Assembly (NCBI RefSeq): GCF_004327285.1
Contig: NZ_QJUI01000021.1
Span: forward strand, 1 to 64,000
Length of the DNA: 64,000 nt
Source: Phytopseudomonas daroniae
Lineage (GTDB): Bacteria; Pseudomonadota; Gammaproteobacteria; Pseudomonadales; Pseudomonadaceae
Direction: 5' to 3'
The notes beneath the pieces were generated by a model. It had not been told where the DNA came from. It worked only from the letters and a program-made list of their open reading frames with translations, and did not search any database. The position numbers and the translations under genes are program-made. The number at the start of each line of letters is the position of its first letter. Position 1 is the first letter of the stretch. Shown in pieces: positions 33,724-43,315 of the stretch.

Positions 33724-35847
33724 ATGCTCGAGCAGGCGCAACGCATCCTCAAAGACGTATTCGGCTATGACAGCTTCCGTGGCCGCCAGGGTGCGATCAT
33801 CGAGCGTGTGGCCAGCGGCGGCGATGCGCTGGTGCTGATGCCGACCGGCGGCGGCAAGTCGCTGTGCTTCCAGGTGCCAGCGTTGCTGCGTGACGGGCTG
33901 GCCGTGGTGGTGTCACCGCTGATCGCGCTGATGGACGACCAGGTGGCGACCCTGGAAGAACTGGGCGTGGCCGCCGTGGCGTTGAACTCCACCCTGGAGG
34001 CCGATCAGCAGCGCGATATCGCCGAGCGTATTCGTCGCGGCGAGATCAAGATGCTCTACCTCGCCCCGGAAAGGCTGGTGCAGCCGCGCATGCTGGCCTT
34101 CCTGCAGCAGCTGCAGATCGCTCTGTTCGCCATCGACGAGGCCCACTGCGTGTCCCAGTGGGGGCATGATTTCCGTCCCGAGTACCTGCAACTGGGGCAG
34201 TTGGCCGAGCTGTTTCCCGACGTGCCGCGCATCGCCCTGACCGCGACCGCCGACATGCGTACCCGCGAGGAAATCGTCAATCGCCTGCATCTGCAGGACG
34301 CAGAGCGCTTCCTGTCCAGTTTCGACCGACCCAACATCTTCTACCGCATCGTGCCCAAGGAGCAGCCGCGCAAGCAGTTGCTGGCGTTTCTGGCCGCCCG
34401 CAAGGGGGATGCCGGCATTGTCTATTGCCTGTCGCGCAAGAAGGTCGAAGAGGTGGCGGCTTTTCTGTCCGAACAAGGCTTTCCGGCGTTGCCCTACCAC
34501 GCCGGCTTGCCGTCGGAGCTGCGTGCTTACAACCAGAAGCGCTTCCTCAACGAGGAAGGCCTGATCATGGTGGCGACCATTGCATTCGGCATGGGCATCG
34601 ACAAGCCCAACGTGCGCTTCGTCGCCCACCTGGATCTACCCAAGTCACTGGAAGCCTATTACCAGGAAACCGGACGTGCCGGCCGCGACGGTCTGCCTGC
34701 CGATGCCTGGATGGCCTACGGGCTGCAGGACATGATCTTCCTCAAGCAGATGCTGGCGAACTCCGAGGGTGACGAGCGCCACAAGCGCGTGGAGCAGCAC
34801 AAGCTCGACGCCATGCTGGCGCTCTGCGAGGAAACCCGTTGCCGCCGCCAGGTGTTGTTGGCTTATTTCGACGAAGACATGCCACAGCCATGCGGGCACT
34901 GCGACAACTGCACCGACGGCGTGCAGACCTGGGATGCCACAGAGTCGGCGCGTCAGGCGCTGTCGGCGATCTACCGTAGCGGCCAGCGTTATGGCGTCGG
35001 TCACCTGGTGGACATTCTGCTCGGTCGCGACAACGAGAAAATGCGTGGGCTTGGCCACCAGCATCTATCCGTGTTCGGCGTTGGCAGCGCGCTCAGCGAA
35101 GGTGAGTGGCGTTCGCTGTTCCGTCAATTGGTGGCGCGTGGTCTGGCGGATGTCGATCTGGAAGGCTATGGCGGGCTACGCCTGTCCGACAGCTGCCGGC
35201 CGCTGTTGCGAGGCGAGGTGACGCTGCAGCTGCGCCGCGACCTCAAGCCGCAGCAGAGTGCCAAGGCTTCGGGCAGCCCGGCACGTCAGTTGGTGCGCGG
35301 CGACGAGCGCGAGCAGTGGGAAGCGCTGCGTGCCTTGCGCAAGCGCTTGGCCGAAGAGCATGCGGTGCCGCCTTACGTCATCTTCCCTGATGCCACGCTG
35401 CTGGAAATGCTGCGCAGCAAACCCACCACGCTGGCGGAAATGGCCCGCGTCAGCGGCGTGGGAGCGCGCAAGCTGGAGCGTTATGGCGATGCCTTCCTCG
35501 AAGTGCTGGCCGGTAACGAGACGCCGCAGCCGGTAGTGGACTTGCGCCATGAACTGGTCAGCCTGGCGCGCGCCGGCATGACGCCCGCGCAGATCGCCAA
35601 TCAGCTCGGCTGTAGCCCGAAGAGCGCTTACTCACTGCTCGCCGAAGCAATCGCTGAGCAGCAGATTTCCCTCGAACAGGCTCTCGATCTGCCCGAAGAG
35701 CTGCTCGGTGAGATTCAGGATGCGTTTCTCGATGGCGAAGGTGAATTGCCGCCTGTGGCGCAAATCAGTCCGCTGTTCGTTGGGCGTGTGGAAGAGGGCG
35801 TGCTGCATTGTGTGCGTGCTGCCCTGCAAGCCGAATTCGAAGCCTGA
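33724..35847 (+). CDS. recQ: ATP-dependent DNA helicase RecQ
   Basis: This 707-residue 3'-5' helicase acts in recombination and replication-fork repair. Motif I is [16 protein letters not shown], the DExH box is [19 protein letters not shown], and motif VI is [15 protein letters not shown] zinc-binding region follows (CEETRCRRQ...CGHCDNC), then a winged-helix and an HRDC domain (from about [15 protein letters not shown]), with a further ~100-residue C-terminal tail common in Pseudomonas. GGAG precedes the ATG at 33724. It is divergent from the yecA-like gene. Confidence 0.96.
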   Translation: MLEQAQRILKDVFGYDSFRGRQGAIIERVASGGDALVLMPTGGGKSLCFQVPALLRDGLAVVVSPLIALMDDQVATLEELGVAAVALNSTLEADQQRDIAERIRRGEIKMLYLAPERLVQPRMLAFLQQLQIALFAIDEAHCVSQWGHDFRPEYLQLGQLAELFPDVPRIALTATADMRTREEIVNRLHLQDAERFLSSFDRPNIFYRIVPKEQPRKQLLAFLAARKGDAGIVYCLSRKKVEEVAAFLSEQGFPALPYHAGLPSELRAYNQKRFLNEEGLIMVATIAFGMGIDKPNVRFVAHLDLPKSLEAYYQETGRAGRDGLPADAWMAYGLQDMIFLKQMLANSEGDERHKRVEQHKLDAMLALCEETRCRRQVLLAYFDEDMPQPCGHCDNCTDGVQTWDATESARQALSAIYRSGQRYGVGHLVDILLGRDNEKMRGLGHQHLSVFGVGSALSEGEWRSLFRQLVARGLADVDLEGYGGLRLSDSCRPLLRGEVTLQLRRDLKPQQSAKASGSPARQLVRGDEREQWEALRALRKRLAEEHAVPPYVIFPDATLLEMLRSKPTTLAEMARVSGVGARKLERYGDAFLEVLAGNETPQPVVDLRHELVSLARAGMTPAQIANQLGCSPKSAYSLLAEAIAEQQISLEQALDLPEELLGEIQDAFLDGEGELPPVAQISPLFVGRVEEGVLHCVRAALQAEFEA

Positions 35848-36033
35848 TCGGCGATTAGGGTCGCGCAACGGTCATGTGTCGGCCAGGGTGGCAGATGTGC
35901 CCGAGACGGCGAACGGGGTCATTGAATTGCAAGCCGCAAGCTTCAAGCTGCAAGACAGAAGCAAGAGCGATAGAGCGCTCCGAGCCGCTTTAAACTTGTC
36001 GCTTGAAGGGGGCGGCCATCCGCCTTGCAGGCC

Positions 36034-36120
36034 GTAGGGTGGATGACGCTCTTTTCATCCACCATTGCGATCACTAGGTTGGTGGACGGATCGGGCCGCG
36101 CAGGTGAAGCGTCGTCCACC
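36034..36120. repeat. Hairpin module B, copy 3
   Basis: It begins GTAGGGTGGATGACGC like copy 1, and ends GAAGCGTCGTCCACC with a CGGGCCGCGCAGGTGAA insertion that also occurs inside module A at 48992-49054. Confidence 0.75.
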
Positions 36121-36154
36121 CGAATGGCCGTTTGCGCCTTTAAGACCGTAGAAT

Positions 36155-36228
36155 GTAGCCTGGATTAGCCGCAGGCGTAATCCGGGGCCGAAGGCCGTGA
36201 TCCATGGTTCAACGCGGGTCACCGACCG
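36155..36228. repeat. REP-like module C, copy 2
   Basis: It is nearly identical to 5840-5913, from GTAGCCTGGATTAG to GGTCACCGACCG. Confidence 0.8.
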
Positions 36229-36385
36229 GCCGCTACCGCCTTTGAGCAACCACTCATTTGATCTATGAATGTGGCACTAGCGCCACGACAGACACTTATC
36301 TCGCAACGACTGCAATCTTGCTCTCTGCCAAAAGCTATGGTTAGCTCGCTAATAATTAGTTTTTGACAATTCCAAGAGTGCCTAC

Positions 36386-36820
36386 ATGTCTCATTCCGAT
36401 CAACACCGTTTTGCCATGCAGTTGGCCCAGCTGTCCCGCTCCTGGCGCGCCGAGCTGGATCGGCGGCTCGCCGGCCTGGGGCTGTCCCAGGCGCGCTGGC
36501 TGGTGCTGCTGCACATCGGCCGTTTCGCCGAATTGCCGACCCAGCGTGAGCTGGCCCAGAGCGTTGGCGTCGAAGGGCCGACCTTGGCGCGTCTGCTCGA
36601 TAGCCTGGAGGCACAGGGGTTGGTCAGCCGTCAGGCGGTGCCCGAGGATCGCCGAGCCAAGAAAATCGCCTTGTGTCCGCCGGCCCTGCCGTTGATCGAG
36701 CAGATCGAAGCCATCTCCACGCAGGTTCGCGAGGAGCTTTTCGCCGGCATCGACGAGGACGATCTGCGCCTCTGCCAGCAGGTGCACGCGCGTATTCTGG
36801 GTAATCTGGAACGGCGCTGA
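36386..36820 (+). CDS. MarR-family transcriptional regulator
   Basis: This 144-residue winged-helix regulator has the MarR core: SQARWLVLLHIGRF, the recognition region TQRELAQSVGVEGPTLARLL, and the wing VSRQAVPEDRRAKKIALCP. It overlaps the MFS transporter start by one base, so the two are coupled, and the protein most likely represses this small operon and responds to a transported toxic compound. The short upstream region beyond the repeat (36281-36385) is AT-richer and should hold the promoter and operator, but no clear palindrome was identified. Confidence 0.9.
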   Translation: MSHSDQHRFAMQLAQLSRSWRAELDRRLAGLGLSQARWLVLLHIGRFAELPTQRELAQSVGVEGPTLARLLDSLEAQGLVSRQAVPEDRRAKKIALCPPALPLIEQIEAISTQVREELFAGIDEDDLRLCQQVHARILGNLERR

Positions 36821-38220
36821 TGCAGGATCTGTCTCTTCTGCAGAGACGCTTTGGGCCACGCTATCCTCAGTATCTGCTGGGTGTGCTGATGCTCGGTAGC
36901 ATGGCGATGATTCTGGCGTCGACTAGTATCAACGTGGCCCTGCCGGCGATCATGGCCGATTTCCGCATTGGTCGACCTCTCGCCCAGTGGCTGTCCACCG
37001 GGTTTCTCGCCGCAATGACCGCTGGCCTGCTGCTGTCGGCCTGGGCTCAGGCACGACTTGGCGCCCGCGCGACGGCGCAAGCCGGCCTCAGTCTGTTTAT
37101 CGTGACTTCATTGCTCGCGCTGGTGGCAGATGCCGCCTGGCAATTGATTGCCCTGCGCATCATCCAGGGGCTGTGTGCCGGTATCGTCCAGCCGCTGGCG
37201 ATGGTGCTGATCTTCCAGGTGTTCGCGGGTGGTGGCCGTGGTACCGCGCTGGGTGCCTACGGCCTGGGCGTGATGATCGCGCCGACGCTGGGGCCGACGA
37301 TTGGTGGCTATCTGGTCGATGGTTTTGGCTGGTACGCGGTGTTCTGGCTGCCTCTGCCGATGTGCGTGCTGGCCATGTTCGCCGGGCAGTTTCTGATGCC
37401 CAGCGAGCGGCAACGGGATACACCGTTTCTCGACCTCTGGGCCTTTTGCCTGCTGTGCGTCGGGTTGTTCGCCTGGCTCGGTGCCCTGGCTGAGGCACAG
37501 CGCTTCGCCTGGAGTGAGCCGAGGGTCTGGCTGACTGGCCTGATCGGCACCTTGGCGGTAGTCGGCTTTCTGTTGCGCAGTCACTACAGCGCTCGTTCGT
37601 TGCTGCCGCTGGGGCTCTGGCGGCATGTCGGCTTTCGCAAGGCCAGTTGGGTAGCGCTCGCCCTGGGCATGGGCTTGTACGGCACCACCTACTTGATTCC
37701 CCTGCATGTGCAAACCATCGAAGGCTACAGCGCCGGTTGGGCTGGTTTGCTGTTGCTGCCCACGGGCGTTCTGATGGGCGTGGCGTCCTTTCTTGGCGGG
37801 TGGTTGAGCGACCGCTTGTCCACCGCCGTGCTGCTGGTCAGTGGGCTGCTTCTGCTGGCGTTCTCGTCATTCGGGCTCGGCTGGCTGGAGCCAGGCGCAT
37901 CGTTCCTGGTGCTTTGTTGCTGGGCCTGCGTCGGCCGTATCGGGCTGGGTATCCTGCTGCCCGCGCTGAGCACCGGCGCGCTGGACATCCTGGATCGGGA
38001 GCAACTGGCTCACGGAGCGGGCGCCATTACCTTCGTACGTCAATTGGGTGGGGCATTCGGGGTCAATCTGCTGACCTTTTTCCTGGAGTGGCGTCATCGC
38101 CAGGAGGGTGGTGATTTCGCTGCCGAGGTAGTGGCCTTCCAGCAGAGTTTTCTGCTTATGGGTGTGCTGTTCGCATTGACCGTGTTTGCCGCTTGGAACA
38201 TTCGGCCGTCACGACGTTGA
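36820..38220 (+). CDS. MFS drug-type transporter (DHA2 family, EmrB-like)
   Basis: This 466-residue polytopic protein looks like a DHA2-type multidrug exporter. INVALPAIMADFRI and QWLSTGFLAAM match the first two helices of EmrB-type proteins; LVIFQVFAGGGRGTALGAYG and IAPTLGPTIGGYLVD form motif C in helix 5. It begins on the last base of the marR stop. A partner EmrA-like adaptor is not present. The substrate is unknown. Confidence 0.9.
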   Translation: MQDLSLLQRRFGPRYPQYLLGVLMLGSMAMILASTSINVALPAIMADFRIGRPLAQWLSTGFLAAMTAGLLLSAWAQARLGARATAQAGLSLFIVTSLLALVADAAWQLIALRIIQGLCAGIVQPLAMVLIFQVFAGGGRGTALGAYGLGVMIAPTLGPTIGGYLVDGFGWYAVFWLPLPMCVLAMFAGQFLMPSERQRDTPFLDLWAFCLLCVGLFAWLGALAEAQRFAWSEPRVWLTGLIGTLAVVGFLLRSHYSARSLLPLGLWRHVGFRKASWVALALGMGLYGTTYLIPLHVQTIEGYSAGWAGLLLLPTGVLMGVASFLGGWLSDRLSTAVLLVSGLLLLAFSSFGLGWLEPGASFLVLCCWACVGRIGLGILLPALSTGALDILDREQLAHGAGAITFVRQLGGAFGVNLLTFFLEWRHRQEGGDFAAEVVAFQQSFLLMGVLFALTVFAAWNIRPSRR

Positions 38221-38456
38221 CGTTCTTCGCATGGCTAGCCAAATTTCTGGCTTTTGCGTATGATGGCTAATTGATGGCCTTCAAGTAGATCAAGCGGGCT
38301 GAACGCTCGCAACCCCTTGAATTATTACCACACTCACTACTCGGTGGGGCAAAGCGCGCTTGCCAATCAGCGCTGTGCCACGCCGCATTTTGCAGGACAC
38401 CCGGCTCGGCTCCGGTTGCTGCAGCTACTTTTCGAGCGGAGTTATCGGGAGCTTTT

Positions 38457-40472
38457 ATGACTCGTGTTCGTCACTTGCTGATCGGTCTGGCATCGGGTTC
38501 GGCATTATATTCGGGGCTGGCAGCAGCGCTGGGGCTGGGTGAGATAACCCTGAATTCGGCGCTCAATCAGCCGCTGAACGCCGAGATCGAGCTGCTGGCG
38601 GTCGGCGACGACATGAGTGCCTCGGATATCAAGATCGCTCTGGCTCCGGCCGATGCCTTCAATCTCGCTGGCGTCGATCGGCTTCACTTTCTCAATGACC
38701 TGCGTTTCAGCCCGGTTCTGCGCGGCGCCAACAGTGTCGTGCGGGTGATCTCCAACCAGCCTGTGCGCTAGCCCTACCTGAATTTCATCGTCGAGCTGAA
38801 GCGGCCGGGTGGGCAGTTGTTGCGCGAATATACGGTGCTGCTCGACCCGCCGACGTCCTCTTCCTACAACCGCCAGGCCACAGCGGTCGGCAATGAGCAG
38901 TTCACTTCCTACGCGCCACCGCGCCGTACACCTATCGCCAGCCGTGAGGAGCGTTATCAGGTCGCCAGCGGTGAGAGCCTGTGGACGATCGCTTCCAAGC
39001 TGCGTGTCGAGGGTAATCGGATCTCCCTGCAGGATCTGATGCTGGATATCCACGCGCTCAATCCGCAGGCTTTCAGCAACGGCGACATCCACCGCCTGCG
39101 CGCCGGGAGTTCGCTGCTGTTGCCGGATCATGCACGGATGCCGGAGGCTGCACCGAGTCAGCCTGTGGAGGCTGGCGCTGCACCACGTCCTGAAGCGCCT
39201 GCGGAAATCATCCCGGATACCGCGCCTCAACAGCCTGCCGAGCCGCAGGTGGAAGTCATCGCGCAGATCCGCCGTGTGGAAGATGAAGTGGCCAACCGCG
39301 CTGCCGAGAACCTGCAACTGCAGCGGGATCTGCTGGTGATGCAGAGCCAACTGCACGATCTGATGACGCGTATGGAAGCGCGTGACCAGCAGATTGCCCA
39401 GTTGCTGGAGCAGCTCGCCCAGCGCCCGGCTCTTGCCGCGTCTCCCGCAGAAAGTGCTGCGCCGCCCGCAGCCGTTCAGGAGCCCGTTGCAGCAGCCGCA
39501 CAGCAGGCTGTCGCTGAAGGTTTCTGGAGCCTGTGGACTGTGCTGCTGTCATCGGTGCTGGCGCTGTTGGCTCTTGTACTGCTGCTGTTCAAGCGTAAGC
39601 GCAAGCCTGAACCCGACGCTGTTGCCGAGCCTGTGGTTGTCGCGCCGTCGCCGGTACGTTCACCGATTGTCGCACGAACCGAGCCGAACACCACCGACCC
39701 GTTGGAAGGCGCCAATATCTACATCGCCTATGGTCGTCTGGGGGAGGCCGTAACCGCATTGCGTCAGGCTTCCCTGGCCGACCCGCAACGACTGGATATT
39801 CGCTTCCGCCTGCTCGAAGTGCTGGCTCAACAGGGCAGCAGCGGCGCCTTCGCCGAAGAAGAAACGAAGCTGCGTCAGGCCGGTTTCGATGGCGTGCGCA
39901 TCGATCAGCTCAAGGGCCGTTACTCGGCGCTGTTCGCGCTGCCGCTGGAAACGCCGGAGTCCTTCGATTCGCTGGTACCTCTGGAAGGCCTGGATGAACT
40001 GACACTCGAGTTGGACGATGTTCCTGCGCCGGAGCAGAAGAGTCAGGGCGACGATTCCCAACTGAACCTGGACAACCTGTCTCTGGACGCCGACTGGGAT
40101 CTGCTCAGTCCTTTCGTGCCTGGGCGCAAGAAACGTGATGTCGAAGTCGAAAGCGCTCCTGCGCCGAGTGCCGAGCAGTCGACCGATATTCTCGGTCACG
40201 ACGCCCGCAGCCCGTTCGCCAGCTCGATGTTGGTCGAGGAAGAAGGCCCCGAGGATGAATGGCTGGAGTTGGATCCGTTACCTGCGGATGCAGCCGATGG
40301 GCTCGACCGTTTCGTCGCCAACCACGAGAACCTGACCAGGCTCAATCTGGCGATGGCCTACATCGAACAGGATGATCTGGAGGCCGCCTGCGACGTCCTC
40401 AACGAAGTGCTCAGCGAAGGCGACGAGGAGGAGAAGCAGGAAGCTCGCGAGTTGCTTGCACGCATCGCCTGA
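38457..40472 (+). pseudogene. FimV-like LysM protein gene with an in-frame amber codon
   Basis: The reading frame has signal peptide and FimV-type N-domain (GLGEITLNSALNQPLNAEIE) from 38457, TAG at 38769-38771 (codon 105), and then continues open in the same frame to 40472: PYLNFIVELKRPGG, a LysM-like YQVASGESLWTIASKL, a coiled coil, one membrane span (WTVLLSSVLALLALVLLLF) and the FimV C-terminal domain (LTRLNLAMAYIEQDDLEAAC). Homologues usually have Glu in the R-E-P-Y-L-N-F context, so one GAG-to-TAG change explains it. At about 671 codons it is shorter than classical FimV of some 900 residues and its neighbours differ, so it is probably a paralogue. FimV-like proteins act at the cell pole and in type IV pilus function. 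GGGAG precedes the start. Confidence 0.85.
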
Positions 40473-40532
40473 TCCTTCTTGCCCTCGAATGGTCTGGCGC
40501 TAATATGGTCGCCTCAGCCGTGGAGCCGTTTC

Positions 40533-40826
40533 ATGACCCAGACCAAAGCCGAAGTGACCATCACCTATTGCACCCAGTGTCAGTGGCTGCTGCGCGCCGC
40601 CTGGTTGGCTCAGGAGCTGCTGTCCACCTTTGCCGACGATCTCGCCAGGGTGAGCCTGGAGCCGGCTACCGGCGGTACGTTCCGCATCCTGTGCAACGGC
40701 GTGCAGATCTGGGAACGCAAGACCGATGGCGGCTTTCCCGAAGCCAAGGTGCTCAAGCAGCGGGTGCGCGATCAGATCGACCCGGCCCGGGATCTGGGCC
40801 ACAGTGATCGGCCTGCGGCAGGTTAG
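40533..40826 (+). CDS. SelT/SelW/SelH-family (Rdx-type) selenoprotein homologue, Cys form
   Basis: This 97-residue thioredoxin-fold protein has the Rdx pattern VTITYCTQCQWLLRAAWLAQ, with Cys-x-x-Cys where some homologues have selenocysteine, and GGTFRILCNGVQIWERK as the middle strand pair. A redox role is likely but the partner is unknown. GGAG precedes the ATG at 40533. Its TAG stop overlaps the TA target duplication of MITE 3, which separates it from the convergent eamA-like gene. Confidence 0.9.
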   Translation: MTQTKAEVTITYCTQCQWLLRAAWLAQELLSTFADDLARVSLEPATGGTFRILCNGVQIWERKTDGGFPEAKVLKQRVRDQIDPARDLGHSDRPAAG

Positions 40827-41090
40827 GGTCTGTTCCCGTTTCACGCACGGCCGCGCCGGAGCCAGTTTTTGCGCGAGGCAAGGCACGAGATGCGAAGTTT
40901 GGCGGGCCAAATGAGCCATCGAGTAACGCCGCATCGCACAAAAACTGGCCCGGCCCTTCGGGTTGCGCGGGAAATGACCTCCGCTGTCGTTGCAGGACTT
41001 GGCAAGGAAATGACCATTCCCTGCGTCCTGCGCCTAACCGGAGGCCATTTCTCGCTGCAACGCGGCTCGCGCTGAAACGGGAACAGACCC
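40826..41090. mobile_element. MITE-like element 3, 265 bp, inserted between two stop codons
   Basis: Both ends read GGGTCTGTTCCCGTTTCA inward, and TA lies on each side (40824-40825 and 41091-41092). The left TA plus the first G of the element forms the TAG stop of the SelW-like gene. The last C of the element plus the right TA forms the TAG stop of the opposite-strand eamA-like gene. Before insertion the two genes would have had overlapping stops (TTAG). Inside are GC-rich, partly repeated sequences (TTTTTGCGCGAGGCA and GCACAAAAACTGG) but no gene. Confidence 0.8.
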
Positions 41091-41959
41091 TAGGCAACCT
41101 TCGGCGCGTGGCTCGAATCGGCCTGCACGGCGCTCATGCACACTGCCAGGATGATCAGGCCTCCCCCGGCGAGCATGCCAAGGCTCGGAGCCTGGCTGAA
41201 CAACAGCCAGGCGAAGCTGATGCCGTAGACCGGCTCCAGGGCGAAGATCAGCGCTGCGCTACGGGCCTTGACGACCCGCAGGCTGGCAACCAGCAGGCTG
41301 TGCGCCACGCCCGTGCAGAACACGCCGAGCAAAGCCAGCCATAGCCACTGTGGCGCGGCGAGACTCTGCAGGGTCGCACCGGCGAATGGCAGGGAGCAGG
41401 CCAGGGCCACGAGGTTCTGGCCCAGTGCAGCCTGAATCGGATCGACGCGTGACGCGACTAGGCGGCCAAGCAGCGACAGCAAGGCGAACAGCAACCCCGA
41501 CAGAATGGCCCACAGCAGGCCCTGGGTATTGTCATCGCTTGGATCCAGGGCGGGTGCGACCATCAGCAGGCCGATACTGACCAGGGCGACCATCAGGTAT
41601 TCGCCAGGCCGTGGGCGTTCGCCCAGTAGCAGAATTTCCAGCAGTACCGTGAAGGCCGGGAAGCTGGCGAACCCCAGGGTCGCGATGGCGACGCCGGACA
41701 CTTGCACCGACTCGAAAAAGGTCAGCCAGTGAGCGCCGAGCAGCAGCCCTCCGAGTACCAGCCAGGGCAACTGGCGGCCCGCGATGCGTAGCGGTTTGCC
41801 AAGCACGACGAGAAACAGGCCCAGTGCGAGCACGGCAAACAGGGCGCGGCCGCTGACGATGGCAATAGGTGAGGTGTTTGCCAGTTCGCCGAATATGCCG
41901 GACAGGCCAAAGGCCAGTGCGCCCAGGTGCAGGCCAAGCAGTGCCTTGCGCGTGGTCAT
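41090..41959 (-). CDS. EamA/DMT-family transporter
   Basis: This 289-residue protein has about ten hydrophobic helices in two EamA repeats, beginning LGLHLGALAFGLSGIFGELA and with a second-half GLLFALLSLLGRLVASRVD. Family members export metabolites or amino acids; the substrate is unknown. The start overlaps the stop of the CsaA-like gene by four bases, so they form an operon. Its stop codon is made by the end of MITE 3. Confidence 0.9.
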   Translation of the reverse strand: MTTRKALLGLHLGALAFGLSGIFGELANTSPIAIVSGRALFAVLALGLFLVVLGKPLRIAGRQLPWLVLGGLLLGAHWLTFFESVQVSGVAIATLGFASFPAFTVLLEILLLGERPRPGEYLMVALVSIGLLMVAPALDPSDDNTQGLLWAILSGLLFALLSLLGRLVASRVDPIQAALGQNLVALACSLPFAGATLQSLAAPQWLWLALLGVFCTGVAHSLLVASLRVVKARSAALIFALEPVYGISFAWLLFSQAPSLGMLAGGGLIILAVCMSAVQADSSHAPKVA

Positions 41960-42291
41960 GCCAGGCGAGCGCCATTGGCTAGCGGCTTGTCGAAGCTGGC
42001 CAGCACGACCTTGCCGTCGCTGTCATAAGCGCCGGTGACCAGTACTTCGGAGCGTACGCCGGCGATGCGTTTGGCGGCGAAGTTGCAAACGCATAGCACT
42101 TGGCGCCCCAGCAGATCGTCGATGCTGTAATGGGCCGTGAGCTGTGCGCTGGAGGTTCGTGTGCCCAGCTCGCCGAGATCCACCTGCAGCACATAGGCAG
42201 GCTTCAGCGCTTTCTCGTTGGGGGCCGCGCTGATGATGGTGCCGACGCGCAGCTCGACGCGTTCGAAGTCCTGCCACTCGATGATCTGCAT
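41956..42291 (-). CDS. CsaA-like tRNA-binding domain protein
   Basis: This 111-residue OB-fold protein matches the CsaA/EMAP-II tRNA-binding family: FERVELRVGTIISAAPNEKA at the N-terminus, the Q-V-D-L-G segment, and CNFAAKRIAGVRSEVLVTGA near the end. CsaA has been linked to secretion chaperoning in Bacillus, but its role here is unclear. AGGAGG lies seven bases before the ATG at 42291. It is coupled to the downstream EamA gene. Confidence 0.9.
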   Translation of the reverse strand: MQIIEWQDFERVELRVGTIISAAPNEKALKPAYVLQVDLGELGTRTSSAQLTAHYSIDDLLGRQVLCVCNFAAKRIAGVRSEVLVTGAYDSDGKVVLASFDKPLANGARLA

Positions 42292-42357
42292 GCTATGCCT
42301 CCTGTTTTGGCCGCACTTTAACGGGGCCAAACAGGATGGGCTGTCGCAGGACTGGCG

Positions 42358-43116
42358 TTATTTGTCGCGAGGCTGGCGCTCGCGCAAAACCTTGGGCGTT
42401 TCGCCGAAATGCCGGGAGAGGGCAGCGGTAAAGGCGCTCTGCGAGGTGTAGCCGACCCGCGCGGCGATCTCGCCGACACTGAGGCGGCTGTTGTGCAGCA
42501 GCTGGCGGCCAAGGCGCAGGCGCTTGTCGCGTACGTAGGCCATGGGCGTAAACCCCGTCTCTTCGAGAAAACGATTGTGAAAGCGCGCGGTAGAAAGCCC
42601 GGCCAGGCTCGCCAGATCTGCCACCTGGATAGGGTGCGCGGCGTGCCGTTCGATGTAGGCATCGAGCGCCGTCAGCGGCAGGCCGGCGCAAGGGCGTACA
42701 TGCGTTTCTGCATTGAGGCTGGCGAGTAGCAGAATCGCGCCCTGGCGGGCGATTAGCGGATCGTTGATCGAGCTGGCGGCAAGCCAGTTGACCAGGCCGT
42801 TTTGCGTCACCGACAGCTCGATTTTTTGCGGAGCTTCCAGCAGGCGGCGGCTGGCATCGGCATGGTTGCCCAGGTGATGTTCCAGCCAATTGCCAGCGGG
42901 CACGTCGAGCACCAGGCATTCGCTGCCGTTGCGACTGTCGCAGGCGTGGCGTGCACCCGCAGGCACTACGGCGAGGATCTGCCGGCTGATGCGGCTACCC
43001 AGACCCGCAACCTCGAACTGCAGATGGCCGCTCAGGCCGAAAACCAACTGGGCATGGTCGTGCTCGTGGCAGACGATGTCCTGATGGTAATGGCGCACTG
43101 ACAAGAGCGATGACAT
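42358..43116 (-). CDS. AraC-family transcriptional regulator
   Basis: This 252-residue regulator has an N-terminal cupin-type sensing domain (HDHAQLVFGLSGHLQFEVAG) and a C-terminal AraC DNA-binding domain with two helix-turn-helix units (IQVADLASLAGLSTARFHNR and VGEIAARVGYTSQSAFTAAL). GAGGAG precedes the ATG at 43116; the frame is open further upstream without support. It ends 66 bases before the CsaA-like gene on the same strand and might control the CsaA-EamA pair, which is only a guess. Confidence 0.9.
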   Translation of the reverse strand: MSSLLSVRHYHQDIVCHEHDHAQLVFGLSGHLQFEVAGLGSRISRQILAVVPAGARHACDSRNGSECLVLDVPAGNWLEHHLGNHADASRRLLEAPQKIELSVTQNGLVNWLAASSINDPLIARQGAILLLASLNAETHVRPCAGLPLTALDAYIERHAAHPIQVADLASLAGLSTARFHNRFLEETGFTPMAYVRDKRLRLGRQLLHNSRLSVGEIAARVGYTSQSAFTAALSRHFGETPKVLRERQPRDK

Positions 43117-43231
43117 GGCGGAACTCCTCGACGGATAGCGCCAGTTTACTCCTCGAAGCGGGTTCCTGGATGCCGGTAGTTGGAGAGGGGGCTGCGAAAA
43201 CAGCGGTGTCAGTACCGCCCTGGCATCGCCG

Positions 43232-43260
43232 CTGTCATCGAATCGCCATGCCACGTTCAC
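43232..43260 (+). promoter_or_regulatory. Possible degenerate Pho box before plcP
   Basis: CTGTCAT (43232-43238) is followed at 11-base spacing by TCGCCAT and CGTTCAC, which match the CTGTNAY repeat of PhoB sites at 4 and 5 of 7 positions. The first half is perfect, the others weak. The position, about 60-80 bases before the start codon, is suitable. This is suggestive only. Confidence 0.35.
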
Positions 43261-43315
43261 ATTCATTTCACCGCTTTCGCGCAAGCTCGGCCGAAAATCT
43301 GCCGGAGATCGCCCG

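Larger units (their letters stand above)
35858..36280. repeat. D-type mosaic repeat with modules B and C
   Basis: The left shell (GGTCGCGCAACGGTCATGTG, then GATGTGCCCGAG and CGGCGAACGGGGT) and the right shell (CCGCTACCGCCTTTGAGC, then ACCACTCA and GGCACTAG) enclose a tract of CAAGCTTCAAGCTGCAAG, module B at 36034-36120 and module C at 36155-36228. It fills the gap between recQ and marR; no gene is present. Confidence 0.7.

Noticed and set aside
38769-38771. TAG as a recoded pyrrolysine or other programmed read-through
   Set aside because: No recoding signal or pyl gene is visible, and homologues have Glu at this place; a point mutation or sequence error is simpler.
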